Assembly (NCBI RefSeq): GCF_000717055.1
Contig: NZ_JNXI01000025.1
Location: forward strand, 1 to 64,000
Reading direction: 5' to 3'
DNA: 64,000 nt
Source of the DNA: Streptomyces iakyrus
GTDB taxonomy: Bacteria; Actinomycetota; Actinomycetes; Streptomycetales; Streptomycetaceae
Each line of letters starts with the position of its first letter. Position 1 is the stretch's first letter. Position numbers and translations under genes: made by a program. The notes beneath the pieces were generated by a model. The model was not told where the DNA came from and ran no database searches. It saw only the letters and a program-made list of their open reading frames with translations. Below are positions 42,324 through 51,980 of the stretch, one piece after another.

Positions 42324-43771
42324 CGGCACGGCAGCCGCTGTTCGTCGGCGGCTCCTGGGTGGAGCCGGACGGCGGGCACTACGAGGTGACCGACCCGGCG
42401 ACCGAGGAGACCGTCGGCTGGGCGCCGGAGGCCTCGCGGGACCAGGTGCTCGCGGCCTGTGCGGCGGCCCGCGAGGCCTTCGGACCGTGGTCGCGCACCG
42501 CACCGGAGGAGCGGGCCGCGGTCCTCGGCCGGGCGGCGGGGATCATCGCCGCCCGGCGAGAGGAGTACGCGTCACTGGCTCAGGCGGAGACCGGAGCGAC
42601 CTTCGGCACCGCGCGCGGCATGCAGGTCGGCGTCGCCGCCGCCCGCTTCCGGCGCTACGCGCGCGTGGAGCCCGCCGAGTGGGCGATCACGCCCCAGATC
42701 AACGAGGCCGGGCCGATGGGGAAGGCCGGTGTCGTGGGCGCCCTGGCCGTCCGGCAGCCCGTCGGGGTCGTCACCTGCGTCACCTCGTACAACAACCCCT
42801 GGGCCAACCCGGCCGGAAAGGTCGCGCCCGCCCTGGCCATGGGCAACACGGTCGTGGTGAAGCCGGCCCCGCAGGATCCGCTGTCGGTCTACCGGATGGC
42901 GCAGGCGCTGGAGGAGGCGGGTGCGCCGCCGGGCGTGGTGAACATCGTGTCCGGCCGGTCGACCGCGGTCGGCGAGGCGGCCGTGGCGTCGCCGGACGTC
43001 GACATGGTCAGCTTCACCGGCTCCACGGCGGTCGGGCAGAGCATCGCGGAGGTGTGCGGGCGCGACATGAAACGGCAGTTGATGGAGCTGGGCGGGAAGG
43101 GCGCCGCGGTCGTCTTCGACGACGCCGACCTCCGCTCGGCCGTCGCCGGCATCGGCACCACCTTCTCCTTCTACAGCGGCCAGATCTGCACGGCACCGAC
43201 GCGCGTCCTGGCGCAGCGCGGCATCCACGACCGGCTGGTGGAACAACTGGCCGCCTACGCGGACCGGTTGAAGGTCGGAGACCCACGCGAGCCGGACACC
43301 GTCGTCGGGCCGGTGATCTCGGCGGCCCACCGGGAGCGGGTGGAGTCGTACGTCGAACTGGGCCGGAAGGAAGGCGCGGTGGTGGTGGCGGGCGGCGAAC
43401 GCCCGGACCTGCCCCGTGGCTTCTACGTCGCGCCGACCCTCCTGGCGGACTGCACCAACGATATGCGCGTGTCCCGCGAGGAGATCTTCGGGCCGGTGGT
43501 GGCCGTCGTCCCCTTCGACGACGAGGAGGAGGGCATCGCGCTCGCCAATGACACCGACTACGGGCTCATCGACTACGTCTGGTCGGGCGACGTGGCCCGG
43601 GCCTTCCGGGTGGCCCGGCGGCTGCGGGCCGGCGGGGTGGGCGTGAACACCGTCGGCCGCAACATGGAGGCGCCCTTCGGCGGCTTCAAGAAGAGCGGCG
43701 TCGGCCGGGACGTCGGCTCCTACGCGCTGCACGCCTACAGCGAGGTGCAGGCGATCGTCTGGCCGGGCTGA
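42320..43771 (+). CDS. Aldehyde dehydrogenase family protein
   Basis: The 483-residue NAD(P)-dependent enzyme has the essential Asn region VTSYNNPWANPAGKVAPALAMGN near 155, FTGSTAVGQ near 230, catalytic Glu in LMELGGKGAAV near 252, catalytic Cys in YSGQICTAPTRV near 286, and EEIFGPVV near 385. It oxidises an aldehyde to an acid, perhaps one produced by retro-aldol cleavage. The GTG start overlaps the amidohydrolase stop by GTGA, so the pair is co-translated. It converges on the deazaflavin oxidoreductase. Confidence 0.88.
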   Translation: MTARQPLFVGGSWVEPDGGHYEVTDPATEETVGWAPEASRDQVLAACAAAREAFGPWSRTAPEERAAVLGRAAGIIAARREEYASLAQAETGATFGTARGMQVGVAAARFRRYARVEPAEWAITPQINEAGPMGKAGVVGALAVRQPVGVVTCVTSYNNPWANPAGKVAPALAMGNTVVVKPAPQDPLSVYRMAQALEEAGAPPGVVNIVSGRSTAVGEAAVASPDVDMVSFTGSTAVGQSIAEVCGRDMKRQLMELGGKGAAVVFDDADLRSAVAGIGTTFSFYSGQICTAPTRVLAQRGIHDRLVEQLAAYADRLKVGDPREPDTVVGPVISAAHRERVESYVELGRKEGAVVVAGGERPDLPRGFYVAPTLLADCTNDMRVSREEIFGPVVAVVPFDDEEEGIALANDTDYGLIDYVWSGDVARAFRVARRLRAGGVGVNTVGRNMEAPFGGFKKSGVGRDVGSYALHAYSEVQAIVWPG

Positions 43772-43780
43772 CGCAACTCC

Positions 43781-44173
43781 TCAGCCGTCCAGGTCCACCC
43801 GCACCGTCAGCAAGTTCGTCCCGAGCGCCCGCACCCCCAGGCTGTTGACCCGGGGCAGCCCCCGCAGCCGCGCCACCGGATCGTCCTGCGGCATCAGATG
43901 GGCGGTGCCCTCGTGCCAGCGCCCGCGGATCCGCACCCGTACCCGCGGATCCGCCTTGATGTTGCGCACGTACTGCGACCGTTCGCCGAACTCCGACACC
44001 AGCCAGAAGGAGCCGCCGACGCGGCGCCCGCCCACCGGTGTCCGGCGGGGCTGTCCCGAGACGCGGCCCGTCGTCTCCAGGACCGTCTGGAGGGGCAGGC
44101 GGCGCAGGAGCGGGTTGAGGCGGCGCTGGACGGCGGTGGTCGCGCGGAACCTCAGGTCGGTGCGGCGGGACAT
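43781..44173 (-). CDS. Deazaflavin-dependent oxidoreductase, DUF385 family
   Basis: The 130-residue split-barrel protein starts at ATG 44173 (GGAG upstream). It has LETTGRVSGQPRRTPVGGR, FWLVSEFGERSQYVRNIKADPRVRVRI and a C-terminal GTNLLTVRVDLDG. It is shorter than the one at 20977 and belongs to the F420-binding FDOR/DUF385 class. Its substrate and direction are unknown. It is a lone leftward gene beyond the aldehyde dehydrogenase, with no operator. Confidence 0.78.
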   Translation of the reverse strand: MSRRTDLRFRATTAVQRRLNPLLRRLPLQTVLETTGRVSGQPRRTPVGGRRVGGSFWLVSEFGERSQYVRNIKADPRVRVRIRGRWHEGTAHLMPQDDPVARLRGLPRVNSLGVRALGTNLLTVRVDLDG

Positions 44174-44272
44174 CGGCTGCGGGTCTCCTTCGCACGAAGC
44201 GCTCACGGTTTCTGCAAGGGATCCTGCTTCAATGATCCCCCACGCGGCAACGAGGAGAGCGGGTGGCTGCGG

Positions 44273-45097
44273 ATGCGGATCGTGACCTGGAACTTGTGGT
44301 GGCGCTTCGGGCCGTGGCAGATGCGGCAGAAGGCGATCCTCACGGCCCTGCGGGAGCTGCGGCCCGACATCGTCGGACTGCAGGAGGTGTGGGCGGCCGG
44401 AGGCGAGAACCTCGCCGAGTGGCTGGCCGGTGAGCTGGGCCTGCACTGGGCCTGGGGCGCCTCGCCCGCCCCCGAGCGCTGGCAGCGGCGGATCGGGGAC
44501 CCCACCGTCGGCATAGGCAACGCCGTGCTCAGCAGATGGCCGGTTCTCGACCAGGACGTACTGCCGCTGCCCGCCCCGGCCGACACGGACGACGGCCGCC
44601 TCGCCCTCTACGCCCGGCTGGCCGCCCCCGGTCACGAAGTGCCCTTCTTCGCCGCCCACTTCACCTCCGCCCCGGCCGCTTCGGCGGTCCGCTGCCACCA
44701 GGCCGCCGCGCTCGCCGCCTTCGTCGCCCGGCACCGCGGCGACACCCACTTCCCGCCCGTCGTCACCGGCGATCTCAACGCCTGGCCCGACTCCGACGAG
44801 GTCCGCCTCCTCGGCGGCTACAAGACCGCCCCGGCCGTGCCCGGCCAGGTCCTCCTCGACGCGTGGGAGTACGCCGCCCCGGCCGCCCCCGCCGCGACCT
44901 GGGACACGGCCAACCCGTACGTGGCACGCACCCTGGAGCCCAGCGTGCGCATCGACTACATCCACGTGGGCCCACCCGGCCCCGGCGGACTCGGCCACGT
45001 CCGCGCCGTACGGCGGGCCTGCGACGCCCCGGTCGACGGGGTGTGGCCCTCCGACCACGCGGCGGTCGTCGCCGACCTGGGGACCGACACCGCCTAG
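44273..45097 (+). CDS. Endonuclease/exonuclease/phosphatase family hydrolase
   Basis: The 274-residue protein begins MRIVTWNLWWRFGPW (Asn ligand), with LRPDIVGLQEVW (Glu ligand) near 35, HFTSAP near 127, VVTGDLNAWPDSDEVRLL near 165 and a C-terminal SDHAAVVADL (Asp-His). These are complete EEP motifs for a metal-dependent phosphodiesterase acting on nucleic acid, lipid or phosphoester substrates. No signal peptide is seen. The coding ends of this gene and the PHP gene overlap by 4 bp (convergent). Confidence 0.8.
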   Translation: MRIVTWNLWWRFGPWQMRQKAILTALRELRPDIVGLQEVWAAGGENLAEWLAGELGLHWAWGASPAPERWQRRIGDPTVGIGNAVLSRWPVLDQDVLPLPAPADTDDGRLALYARLAAPGHEVPFFAAHFTSAPAASAVRCHQAAALAAFVARHRGDTHFPPVVTGDLNAWPDSDEVRLLGGYKTAPAVPGQVLLDAWEYAAPAAPAATWDTANPYVARTLEPSVRIDYIHVGPPGPGGLGHVRAVRRACDAPVDGVWPSDHAAVVADLGTDTA

Positions 45098-46602
45098 TCG
45101 CGCCCCAGGAAGACCGGATTGGTGAACGCCGCCAGCGGCCCGGGGAGCGGTCCCGCGGCCGCCTCGTGGCGCAGTTCGGCCCGGACGTACGCCGCGTACG
45201 ACGGTGTCGTCCGCCACTCGACCACGCCCGAGCCGGCCACCGGCAGCGGGGCGCCGGTGTGGACGACGCCCTGGTCGGTGACGAGGCGGACCGTGCAGCG
45301 CGGGGCGCCGGTGACCTCCAGGCGGACGGTGACCGGGGTGTCGCGGCCGACGGTGAGCCGCTCGCCGATGCCCGCGTGCTCGCCGCGTCCGCCGGAGGCC
45401 CGCAGCGACAGCGCGACCCGCGCGGACTCGGCGACGTAGGAGCGCCCCGCCCGGATGCCCTCCTGGATGGCCTCCCGGGTCAGATCGTCGGCGAGGACGA
45501 CCGTCTGGGGGCTGCCCACCGCGTCCGGGGAGCGGTGCGCGTCGCTGCTGCCCATGGCCGGGATCCAGTCCCGCCCGTCCCGCACGGACGCCACCAGCAT
45601 GCTGTCCCAGTCGGCCAGCGCCACCTCGTCGTCGGGCGTGTAGGGGCCGTTCCACACCTCGACCGCGTCCGCCTCGCCGAAGCCGAACTTCCAGTTGCAG
45701 CCGATGCAGGTGGCGTGCGGGTGGGCCGGGACGACCAGGCCGCCGGCGCGGCGGATCTGCCGGGCGAACCGGCCGAAGCGGTTGTCACGGGCCCGGTAGC
45801 GCCAGTCGACGAAGGTGCCCGGGTCGGTGCCGAGCGCGACCACGTGCCCGTTCCTGGTCGTGACCTCCTCTCCGAGCATGACCAGCAGGTCGTCCCCGGC
45901 CACGTCGGCCCAGTGCGCGTGCGCGGCGTGCGTGTTGTGCTCGGAGGAGTTGATGAAGTCCAGGCCCGCAGCCCGGGCCAGCTCCCCGATCTCGGCGGGG
46001 GTGCGGCGGCCGTCGGAGTGCCAGGAGTGCAGATGGCAGTCGCCCCGGTACCAGGCCCGCCCCCGCCCCTTGGCCCGCTCCGGCGGATACACCGGCTCGA
46101 CGGCCTCACCCGGCGCCCCGTACGTCAGCGTGACCGTGATCTCGTACGACAGGCCCTGCGGGGCGACCGTGTACGGGCCGAGCGCGATGTGCCAGGTGCC
46201 CTCGCGCACCGGGCCCGGGAGGTAGCCGGGCGTCGCGTCGTCCGCGCGGATGAAGAACTCCGTGCGCGCCCCGCCCGACCAGCCGCGGAAGCCCCGGCCG
46301 CCCAGCTCGGTGCCGCGGTCGTCGAAGACGCCGATGTCGAGGGCGTTGCCCAGGGTGCCGGCCGGGACGGACGGCCGGTCGTAGGTGTAGGCGACCTTCA
46401 GCTCCCGGACCCCGGCCGGGACCTCGACGGGCACGTACACGAAGTCCGGGGAGCCGGGCGGCAGCGTGCCGCGCACGGTCCTGCTCTCCTGGTCCCCGTC
46501 GGCCGCTGAAGCGAAGCTCACGCTTCCCAACGTAAGCGCGGCCGCCGCTCCCGTCACGAACAGGGCGCGCCGGCCGAGCCCGCCGTGGCTGTCCTCGCAC
46601 AT
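45094..46602 (-). CDS. Exported PHP-domain phosphoesterase (Tat signal)
   Basis: The 502-residue protein has an N-terminal twin-arginine-like signal, GLGRRALFVTGAAAALTLG then ASA (residues 8-34). A beta-rich module follows, then a PHP metal-dependent domain from about 188: GDCHLHSWHSDGRRTPAEI (HxH), SSEHNTH, PAHPHA and AMGSSDAHRSP. It would act outside the membrane on phosphoesters. The ATG follows GGGAG. The 185 bp up to the next start carry no operator of the main family. Confidence 0.83.
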   Translation of the reverse strand: MCEDSHGGLGRRALFVTGAAAALTLGSVSFASAADGDQESRTVRGTLPPGSPDFVYVPVEVPAGVRELKVAYTYDRPSVPAGTLGNALDIGVFDDRGTELGGRGFRGWSGGARTEFFIRADDATPGYLPGPVREGTWHIALGPYTVAPQGLSYEITVTLTYGAPGEAVEPVYPPERAKGRGRAWYRGDCHLHSWHSDGRRTPAEIGELARAAGLDFINSSEHNTHAAHAHWADVAGDDLLVMLGEEVTTRNGHVVALGTDPGTFVDWRYRARDNRFGRFARQIRRAGGLVVPAHPHATCIGCNWKFGFGEADAVEVWNGPYTPDDEVALADWDSMLVASVRDGRDWIPAMGSSDAHRSPDAVGSPQTVVLADDLTREAIQEGIRAGRSYVAESARVALSLRASGGRGEHAGIGERLTVGRDTPVTVRLEVTGAPRCTVRLVTDQGVVHTGAPLPVAGSGVVEWRTTPSYAAYVRAELRHEAAAGPLPGPLAAFTNPVFLGRD

Positions 46603-46787
46603 GCTGCTGCTCCCAAGGTGTCGTCGGTGACAAGGCATGGGTGGTGCAGGGGTTGCGTGCAACCCTGGTATTCAGCCGTGAACGCCCGCGCACGGGAAGG
46701 GGATCGGCGGTTTTCGCCGAAACGGCGGCCGCCGAATGCCGACCGGTCGGTATCGACAGTCGACTCTCCCTCGGGTACAGATGAGCC

Positions 46788-47633
46788 ATGCGCATCGCCG
46801 TGACGATCTTCCTCACCGACGAGACGATCACTCCGACCCGGCTGGCCCGGGAGCTGGAGGACCGCGGATTCGCCGGGTTGTACCTGCCCGAGCACACCCA
46901 CATCCCCGTGGAGCGGACCACGCCGTACCCGGCGGGCGGTGAACTGCCGCCCGAGTACGGCCGCACCCTCGACCCCTTCGTGGCCCTCGGCCAGGCCGCC
47001 GCCGTCACCGAACGGCTCGGGCTCGGCACGGGCATCACGCTCGTCGCCCAGCACGACCCGATCGACCTGGCCAAGCAGGTCGCGACCCTCGACCACCTCT
47101 CCGGCGGCCGGTTCACGCTCGGCCTCGGCTTCGGCTGGAACGTCGAGGAGGCCGCCGACCACGGCGTGCGGTGGAGCACCCGGCGCGAGCTGGTCCGGGA
47201 CCGGATGGCGCTGATGCGCGCCCTGTGGTCGGAGGAACCGGTCGCATACGACGGGGAGTTCGGCGGCGTCCGGGCCAGTCACGCGTATCCGAAGCCCGTG
47301 CAGAAGCCGCGCGGTCCCGTCGTGGGCCCGCGCACGCTCGTCGGCGGGGCCGCCGGGCCCAAGCTGTTCTCCCACATCAGCGAGTACGCCGACGGCTGGC
47401 TGCCGATCGGCGGCCGGGGCCTCGGCGAGTCGCTGCCGGTCCTGCGCGCCGCCTGGGCCGACGCCGGCCGCGACCCCCAGGCCCTCCAGGTGGTCCCCTA
47501 CGCCGTCCACCCGACCCCGGGCAAGCTCGCCCACTACGCCGACCTCGGCATCGAGGAGGTCGTGGCGCAGCTGCCTCCGGCGGGGGAGGCGGAGGTGCTG
47601 AAGACCCTGGACGGCCTGGCCGCCCACCTCTGA
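46788..47633 (+). CDS. F420-dependent luciferase-like oxidoreductase
   Basis: The 281-residue luciferase-type TIM barrel has LEDRGFAGLYLPEHTHIP, LGLGTGITLVAQHDPIDLAKQVATLDHLSGGRF, LGLGFGWNVEEA and ADGWLPIGGRGLGESL. The F420-type fold (LDHLSGGR, GFGWN) is clear. It is distinct from the two pathway enzymes, has no operator and stands alone near fbiC. The substrate is unknown. Confidence 0.82.
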   Translation: MRIAVTIFLTDETITPTRLARELEDRGFAGLYLPEHTHIPVERTTPYPAGGELPPEYGRTLDPFVALGQAAAVTERLGLGTGITLVAQHDPIDLAKQVATLDHLSGGRFTLGLGFGWNVEEAADHGVRWSTRRELVRDRMALMRALWSEEPVAYDGEFGGVRASHAYPKPVQKPRGPVVGPRTLVGGAAGPKLFSHISEYADGWLPIGGRGLGESLPVLRAAWADAGRDPQALQVVPYAVHPTPGKLAHYADLGIEEVVAQLPPAGEAEVLKTLDGLAAHL

Positions 47634-47711
47634 CAACTTCCCGGCCCGGCAAGCCGGTTGGCGCCCCTCTACTAAACTACCGTTCAGTTCACCACGGGGG
47701 GAGAGAGCGTC

Positions 47712-47918
47712 ATGCGGCTTGCCTGGTTTTCCTGGCTCCTGCGTCATTTCACCGAGTACGGCTACAGCCAGGGGCTGCTGCGTGCCGCGATCGGCACGAC
47801 GGCCGTGCTGGTGACCGCCGCGCTGGTCTGGTTCGCCCTGCACCGGAACAGACCGGCCGCCGTGGCCGCCGCCTGCTTCGTCTCGGCCCTGGGCATCGGC
47901 TGGCTGGCCTTCCACTGA
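47712..47918 (+). CDS. Small membrane protein
   Basis: The 68-residue protein has two hydrophobic segments, LLRAAIGTTAVLVTAALVWFAL and AAVAAACFVSALGIGWLAF, and a GGGGGAGAGAG ribosome site. No family was recognised. Its upstream region contains TACTAAACT, a possible -10. It sits 44 bp before fbiC and may be co-transcribed with it. Confidence 0.55.
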   Translation: MRLAWFSWLLRHFTEYGYSQGLLRAAIGTTAVLVTAALVWFALHRNRPAAVAAACFVSALGIGWLAFH

Positions 47919-47962
47919 CGGGGCTGCCCCGAGCCTGATCAGCGCACTCGTATGCTCGAAGA

Positions 47963-50548
47963 ATGACGACTTCCGCGACCTCCGGAACCGGACCCACCGA
48001 CAACTCCATGCGGCGCGCCCTGAAACGGGCCAGGGACGGTGTCTCGCTCGACGTCGCCGAGGCGGCGGTGCTGCTCCAGGCCCGGGGTGAGCAGCTGGAG
48101 GACCTGTCGGCCTCGGCCGGCCGGGTGCGGGACGCGGGGCTGGCGGCGGCCGGGCGGCCGGGCGTCATCACGTACTCCAAGTCCGTCTTCATCCCGCTGA
48201 CCCGGCTGTGCCGCGACAAGTGCCACTACTGCACGTTCGTCACCGTCCCGGGCAAGCTGCGCCGGGACGGGCACGGGATGTTCATGTCGCCGGACGAGGT
48301 GCTGGACATCGCCCGCAAGGGCGCCGCCCTCGGCTGCAAGGAAGCCCTCATCACCCTCGGCGACAAGCCGGAGGACCGCTGGCCGGAGGCGCGCGAGTGG
48401 CTCGACGCGCACGGCTACGACGACACCCTCGCCTACGTCCGGGCCATCTCCGTCCGCATCCTGGAGGAGACGGGCCTGCTCCCGCACCTGAACCCGGGCG
48501 TCATGAGCTGGACCGACTTCCAGCGCCTCAAGCCCGTCGCGCCCAGCATGGGCATGATGCTGGAGACCACCGCGACCCGCCTCTGGTCGGAGCCGGGCGG
48601 CCCCCACCACGGCTCTCCCGACAAGGAGCCCGCCGTGCGCCTGCGGGTGCTGGAGGACGCCGGGCGGTCCTCCGTGCCCTTCACCTCGGGCGTCCTCATA
48701 GGCATCGGCGAGACCTACGAGGAGCGCGCCGAGTCGCTGTTCGCGCTGCGCAAGGTCTCCCGCGCCTACCACGGCGTCCAGGAACTGATCATCCAGAACT
48801 TCCGCGCCAAGCCGGACACCGCGATGCGCGGCATGCCCGACGCGGAACTGGACGAACTGGTCGCCACGGTCGCCGTCGCCCGGCTCCTCATGGGGCCGAG
48901 CGGCAACATCCAGGCCCCGCCCAACCTCGTCGACGACGAGTACGAGCGGCTGATCGGCGCCGGCATCGACGACTGGGGCGGGGTCTCCCCGCTCACCATC
49001 GACCACGTCAACCCCGAGCGCCCCTGGCCGCAGATCGAGCAGCTCGCCGAGAAGTCCCGGGCCGCCGGGTTCGAGCTGCGTGAACGGCTGTGCGTGTACC
49101 CGGAGTTCGTGAAGCGCGGCGAGCCCTGGCTGGACCCGCGGCTGCGCCCGCACGTGGCAGCGCTGGCCGACCCGGAGACCGGCCTGGCCCGCCCCGAGGC
49201 CCTCCCGCAGGGCCTGCCCTGGCAGGAACCCGAGGAGGTCTTCGTCGCGTCGGGCCGCACCGACCTGCACACCTCCATCGACACGGACGGCCGCAGCTCC
49301 GACCGCCGGGACGACTTCGACGAGGTGTACGGCGACTGGGGCGCCCTGCGCGAGGCCGCCGCCCCGGGCATGACCCCCGAGCGCATCGACACCGACGTGC
49401 GCGAGGCCCTGCGCACGGCCGCCGACGACCCGGCGAGGCTCACCGACGACGAGGCGCTGGCTCTGCTGCACGCGGACGGCCCGGCGCTGGACGCGCTCGC
49501 CCGGGTCGCCGACGACGTGCGCAAGTCGGCCGTCGGCGACGACGTCACCTACATCGTCACGCGGAACATCAACTTCACCAACGTCTGCTACACGGGCTGC
49601 CGCTTCTGCGCCTTCGCCCAGCGCCGCACGGACGCCGACGCCTACACCCTCTCCCTCGACCAGGTCGCCGACCGGGCCCAGCAGGCCTGGGAGGTGGGCG
49701 CGGTGGAGGTCTGCATGCAGGGCGGCATCCACCCGGACCTGCCGGGCACGGCGTACTTCGACATCGCGCGGGCCGTGAAGGAACGCGTCCCGGGCATGCA
49801 CGTGCACGCCTTCTCGCCGATGGAGGTGGTCAACGGCGCGACCCGCACCGGCATGTCCGTCCGGGAGTGGCTCACGGCGGCCAAGGAGGCGGGCCTGGAC
49901 ACCATCCCGGGCACGGCCGCCGAGATCCTCGACGACGAGGTCCGCTGGATCCTCACCAAGGGCAAGCTGCCCGCGGCCGACTGGATCGACGTCGTGACGA
50001 CGGCCCACGAGCTGGGCATCCGGTCGTCCTCGACGATGATGTACGGGCACGTGGACCAGCCCCGCCACTGGCTGGGCCATCTGCGCACCCTGGCCGGCAT
50101 CCAGCAGCGCACCGGCGGCTTCACCGAGTTCGTGACGCTGCCGTTCGTGCACACGAACGCGCCGGTGTACCTGGCGGGGATCGCCCGCCCGGGCCCGACC
50201 ATGCGCGACAACCGGGCGGTCACGGCCATGGCCCGGCTGCTGCTGCACCCGTACATCCCGAACATCCAGACCAGTTGGGTGAAGCTGGGCACGGAGGGCG
50301 CGGCCGAGATGCTCCGCTCGGGCGCGAACGACCTCGGCGGGACCCTCATGGAGGAGACCATCTCCCGCATGGCGGGCTCGTCGTACGGGTCGTACAAGTC
50401 GGTGAAGGACCTCATCGCGGTGGCGGACGCCGCGGGCCGTCCGGCCAGGGCCCGCACCACCCTGTACGGGGACGTCGCCGAGGAGCGGCAGCGGGCGGCG
50501 GCCGCGTCGGACGGGCACCTGCCGGAGCTGCTGCCGGTGCTGGACTGA
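47963..50548 (+). CDS. fbiC: FO synthase FbiC (F420 biosynthesis)
   Basis: The 861-residue protein fuses two radical SAM domains. The first (CofG-like) has CRDKCHYC at 83-90, and the second (CofH-like) has CYTGCRFC at 542-549. The downstream [20 protein letters not shown] and [15 protein letters not shown] blocks are typical. It makes the deazaflavin chromophore FO from the riboflavin precursor 5-amino-6-ribitylamino-uracil and tyrosine. The full-length fused form is characteristic of actinobacteria. Several likely F420 users lie nearby. Confidence 0.95.
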   Translation: MTTSATSGTGPTDNSMRRALKRARDGVSLDVAEAAVLLQARGEQLEDLSASAGRVRDAGLAAAGRPGVITYSKSVFIPLTRLCRDKCHYCTFVTVPGKLRRDGHGMFMSPDEVLDIARKGAALGCKEALITLGDKPEDRWPEAREWLDAHGYDDTLAYVRAISVRILEETGLLPHLNPGVMSWTDFQRLKPVAPSMGMMLETTATRLWSEPGGPHHGSPDKEPAVRLRVLEDAGRSSVPFTSGVLIGIGETYEERAESLFALRKVSRAYHGVQELIIQNFRAKPDTAMRGMPDAELDELVATVAVARLLMGPSGNIQAPPNLVDDEYERLIGAGIDDWGGVSPLTIDHVNPERPWPQIEQLAEKSRAAGFELRERLCVYPEFVKRGEPWLDPRLRPHVAALADPETGLARPEALPQGLPWQEPEEVFVASGRTDLHTSIDTDGRSSDRRDDFDEVYGDWGALREAAAPGMTPERIDTDVREALRTAADDPARLTDDEALALLHADGPALDALARVADDVRKSAVGDDVTYIVTRNINFTNVCYTGCRFCAFAQRRTDADAYTLSLDQVADRAQQAWEVGAVEVCMQGGIHPDLPGTAYFDIARAVKERVPGMHVHAFSPMEVVNGATRTGMSVREWLTAAKEAGLDTIPGTAAEILDDEVRWILTKGKLPAADWIDVVTTAHELGIRSSSTMMYGHVDQPRHWLGHLRTLAGIQQRTGGFTEFVTLPFVHTNAPVYLAGIARPGPTMRDNRAVTAMARLLLHPYIPNIQTSWVKLGTEGAAEMLRSGANDLGGTLMEETISRMAGSSYGSYKSVKDLIAVADAAGRPARARTTLYGDVAEERQRAAAASDGHLPELLPVLD

Positions 50549-50552
50549 CGGG

Positions 50553-51962
50553 CTACTGGCCTCCGGCGTCGGCCGGCTGATGCACCGGCAGGGTGCGGCG
50601 GGCCGTGGCGCCGGGGGCCGCGGTGGGCGGTGCGGTCCTGCCGCGGCCCAGCCAGAGCAGCAGCAGGCCGAGGGTGCAGGCGAGTGCGGGCCAGTAGACG
50701 TAGCGGAAGTCCGTCGCGGGCATGATCGGCAGATAGCCGAGGATGTAGGCCGCCGAGCTGATGCCCAGCGCCCGCACGGGCAGGGCGAACAGGCCCCGGC
50801 CGGGGCGGATCGCCAGCACCAGCGCGACCGTGAGCCAGAACCAGCCGCGGAACAGCCACGGCACGTCCTCGATCATGCCCTTGACGTACGTGCCGAGCGC
50901 GTCCTCCAGCCGGGGGTGCGCCACTGCGATGCCCAGGTCGTTGCGGGTGATCCCCGCCTTGTACGCGTAGTCGGTCTCGAACAGCAGGGTCGTGAAGAGC
51001 AGCAGGCGGTACTGGAGATAGCCCGGCACGTGCCCGCCCATCTCGCGCAGCCACAGCGACGTGATCGCGCCGGAGTCCCCGCGCAGCCCGTCGGCCGGGC
51101 GCCGGTAGCAGGCCCAGTAGGCGTCCGAGAGGGCGCCGACCCGCTCGCACTCCCGTGCGGAGGCCACGAGCCGGTCGCGCAGGGCGGGCGGCACGTCCGC
51201 CGACCGCAGCTCCTCCACGCTCAGCACGTGCACGAGGTCGTCGAGCATGATCTGGGCGCCCTGCTTGGTCTGGAGCGGCGCGGCGAACAGGGAGATGGCG
51301 GCGGCGGGCACGGCGAGCCCGGCCACGAGGGCCGCCGTGCACGCCACCCACGTACGGCGTCCGGGCCTGCCCCACAGGGCGAGGACCAGCATGACGAAGA
51401 CGGGGGCCGCGGCCACGACGGCGTTCTTGCGCACCAGGATCGCGTAGGCGAGGAACAGCACGCCCAGCCAGAGCAGGCCCCAGCGCAGGGCCGGGCGAGG
51501 CGCGCCGTCCCGCAGCAGCAGGCCGGTGAAGGCGACGGCGCAGGCGGCCAGCAGCGCGAACGCCGCGTGTACGTCCTTCCACACCACCCCGGCGAAGTTC
51601 AGCACGAAGGGCGCGAGCCCCACGCCGAGCACGGCGAGTGACCCACTGCGGCTCCGCGTCAGCTCCCACACGCACCGGGCCAGCACCCACAGCGCGCCCC
51701 AGAGGACGGCGGACTGGAGGACGAGCATCGACGTGACCGACCCGGTCAGGGCGATGAGCGCCCGCCACACCAGGCTCAGCACCGGTGGATGCCAGTCGGT
51801 CAGGGGGGCCTTGCCCTGGGCCTGCCGGAGCTGGTCGAGACTGTCGGGACTCAGGAACCCGGGGGCGAAGACGAGGACCGTGGCCAGGCAGCAGAGCGCG
51901 GCGACGGCAGCCAGACCCCAGACCCAGCGCTGCGTAGGCGCCACCAGCGGCTTTTGTCCCAT
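50553..51962 (-). CDS. Polytopic membrane protein, GT-C-like
   Basis: The 469-residue protein has roughly ten hydrophobic helices, including ones near 14-34, 80-97, 120-145, 165-215 and the last five near 330-450. An extracellular-type loop SPDSLDQLRQAQGKAPLTDWHPP follows the first helix, as in lipid-linked glycosyltransferases of the GT-C type; a D residue there could be catalytic. The charged Pro-rich C-terminus is cytoplasmic. It lies next to a GtrA-like flippase and a polyprenyl-phosphate glycosyltransferase, suggesting a cell-surface glycosylation set. Confidence 0.7.
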   Translation of the reverse strand: MGQKPLVAPTQRWVWGLAAVAALCCLATVLVFAPGFLSPDSLDQLRQAQGKAPLTDWHPPVLSLVWRALIALTGSVTSMLVLQSAVLWGALWVLARCVWELTRSRSGSLAVLGVGLAPFVLNFAGVVWKDVHAAFALLAACAVAFTGLLLRDGAPRPALRWGLLWLGVLFLAYAILVRKNAVVAAAPVFVMLVLALWGRPGRRTWVACTAALVAGLAVPAAAISLFAAPLQTKQGAQIMLDDLVHVLSVEELRSADVPPALRDRLVASARECERVGALSDAYWACYRRPADGLRGDSGAITSLWLREMGGHVPGYLQYRLLLFTTLLFETDYAYKAGITRNDLGIAVAHPRLEDALGTYVKGMIEDVPWLFRGWFWLTVALVLAIRPGRGLFALPVRALGISSAAYILGYLPIMPATDFRYVYWPALACTLGLLLLWLGRGRTAPPTAAPGATARRTLPVHQPADAGGQ

Positions 51963-51980
51963 ATGCCGGATGTTAGCGGC

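Noticed and set aside
46603..46787. GACCGGTCGG palindrome upstream of the F420-type gene as another regulon operator
   Set aside because: Its arms (GACCGGTC) do not match CTGACG-N3-CGTCAG; it is probably a chance GC palindrome.
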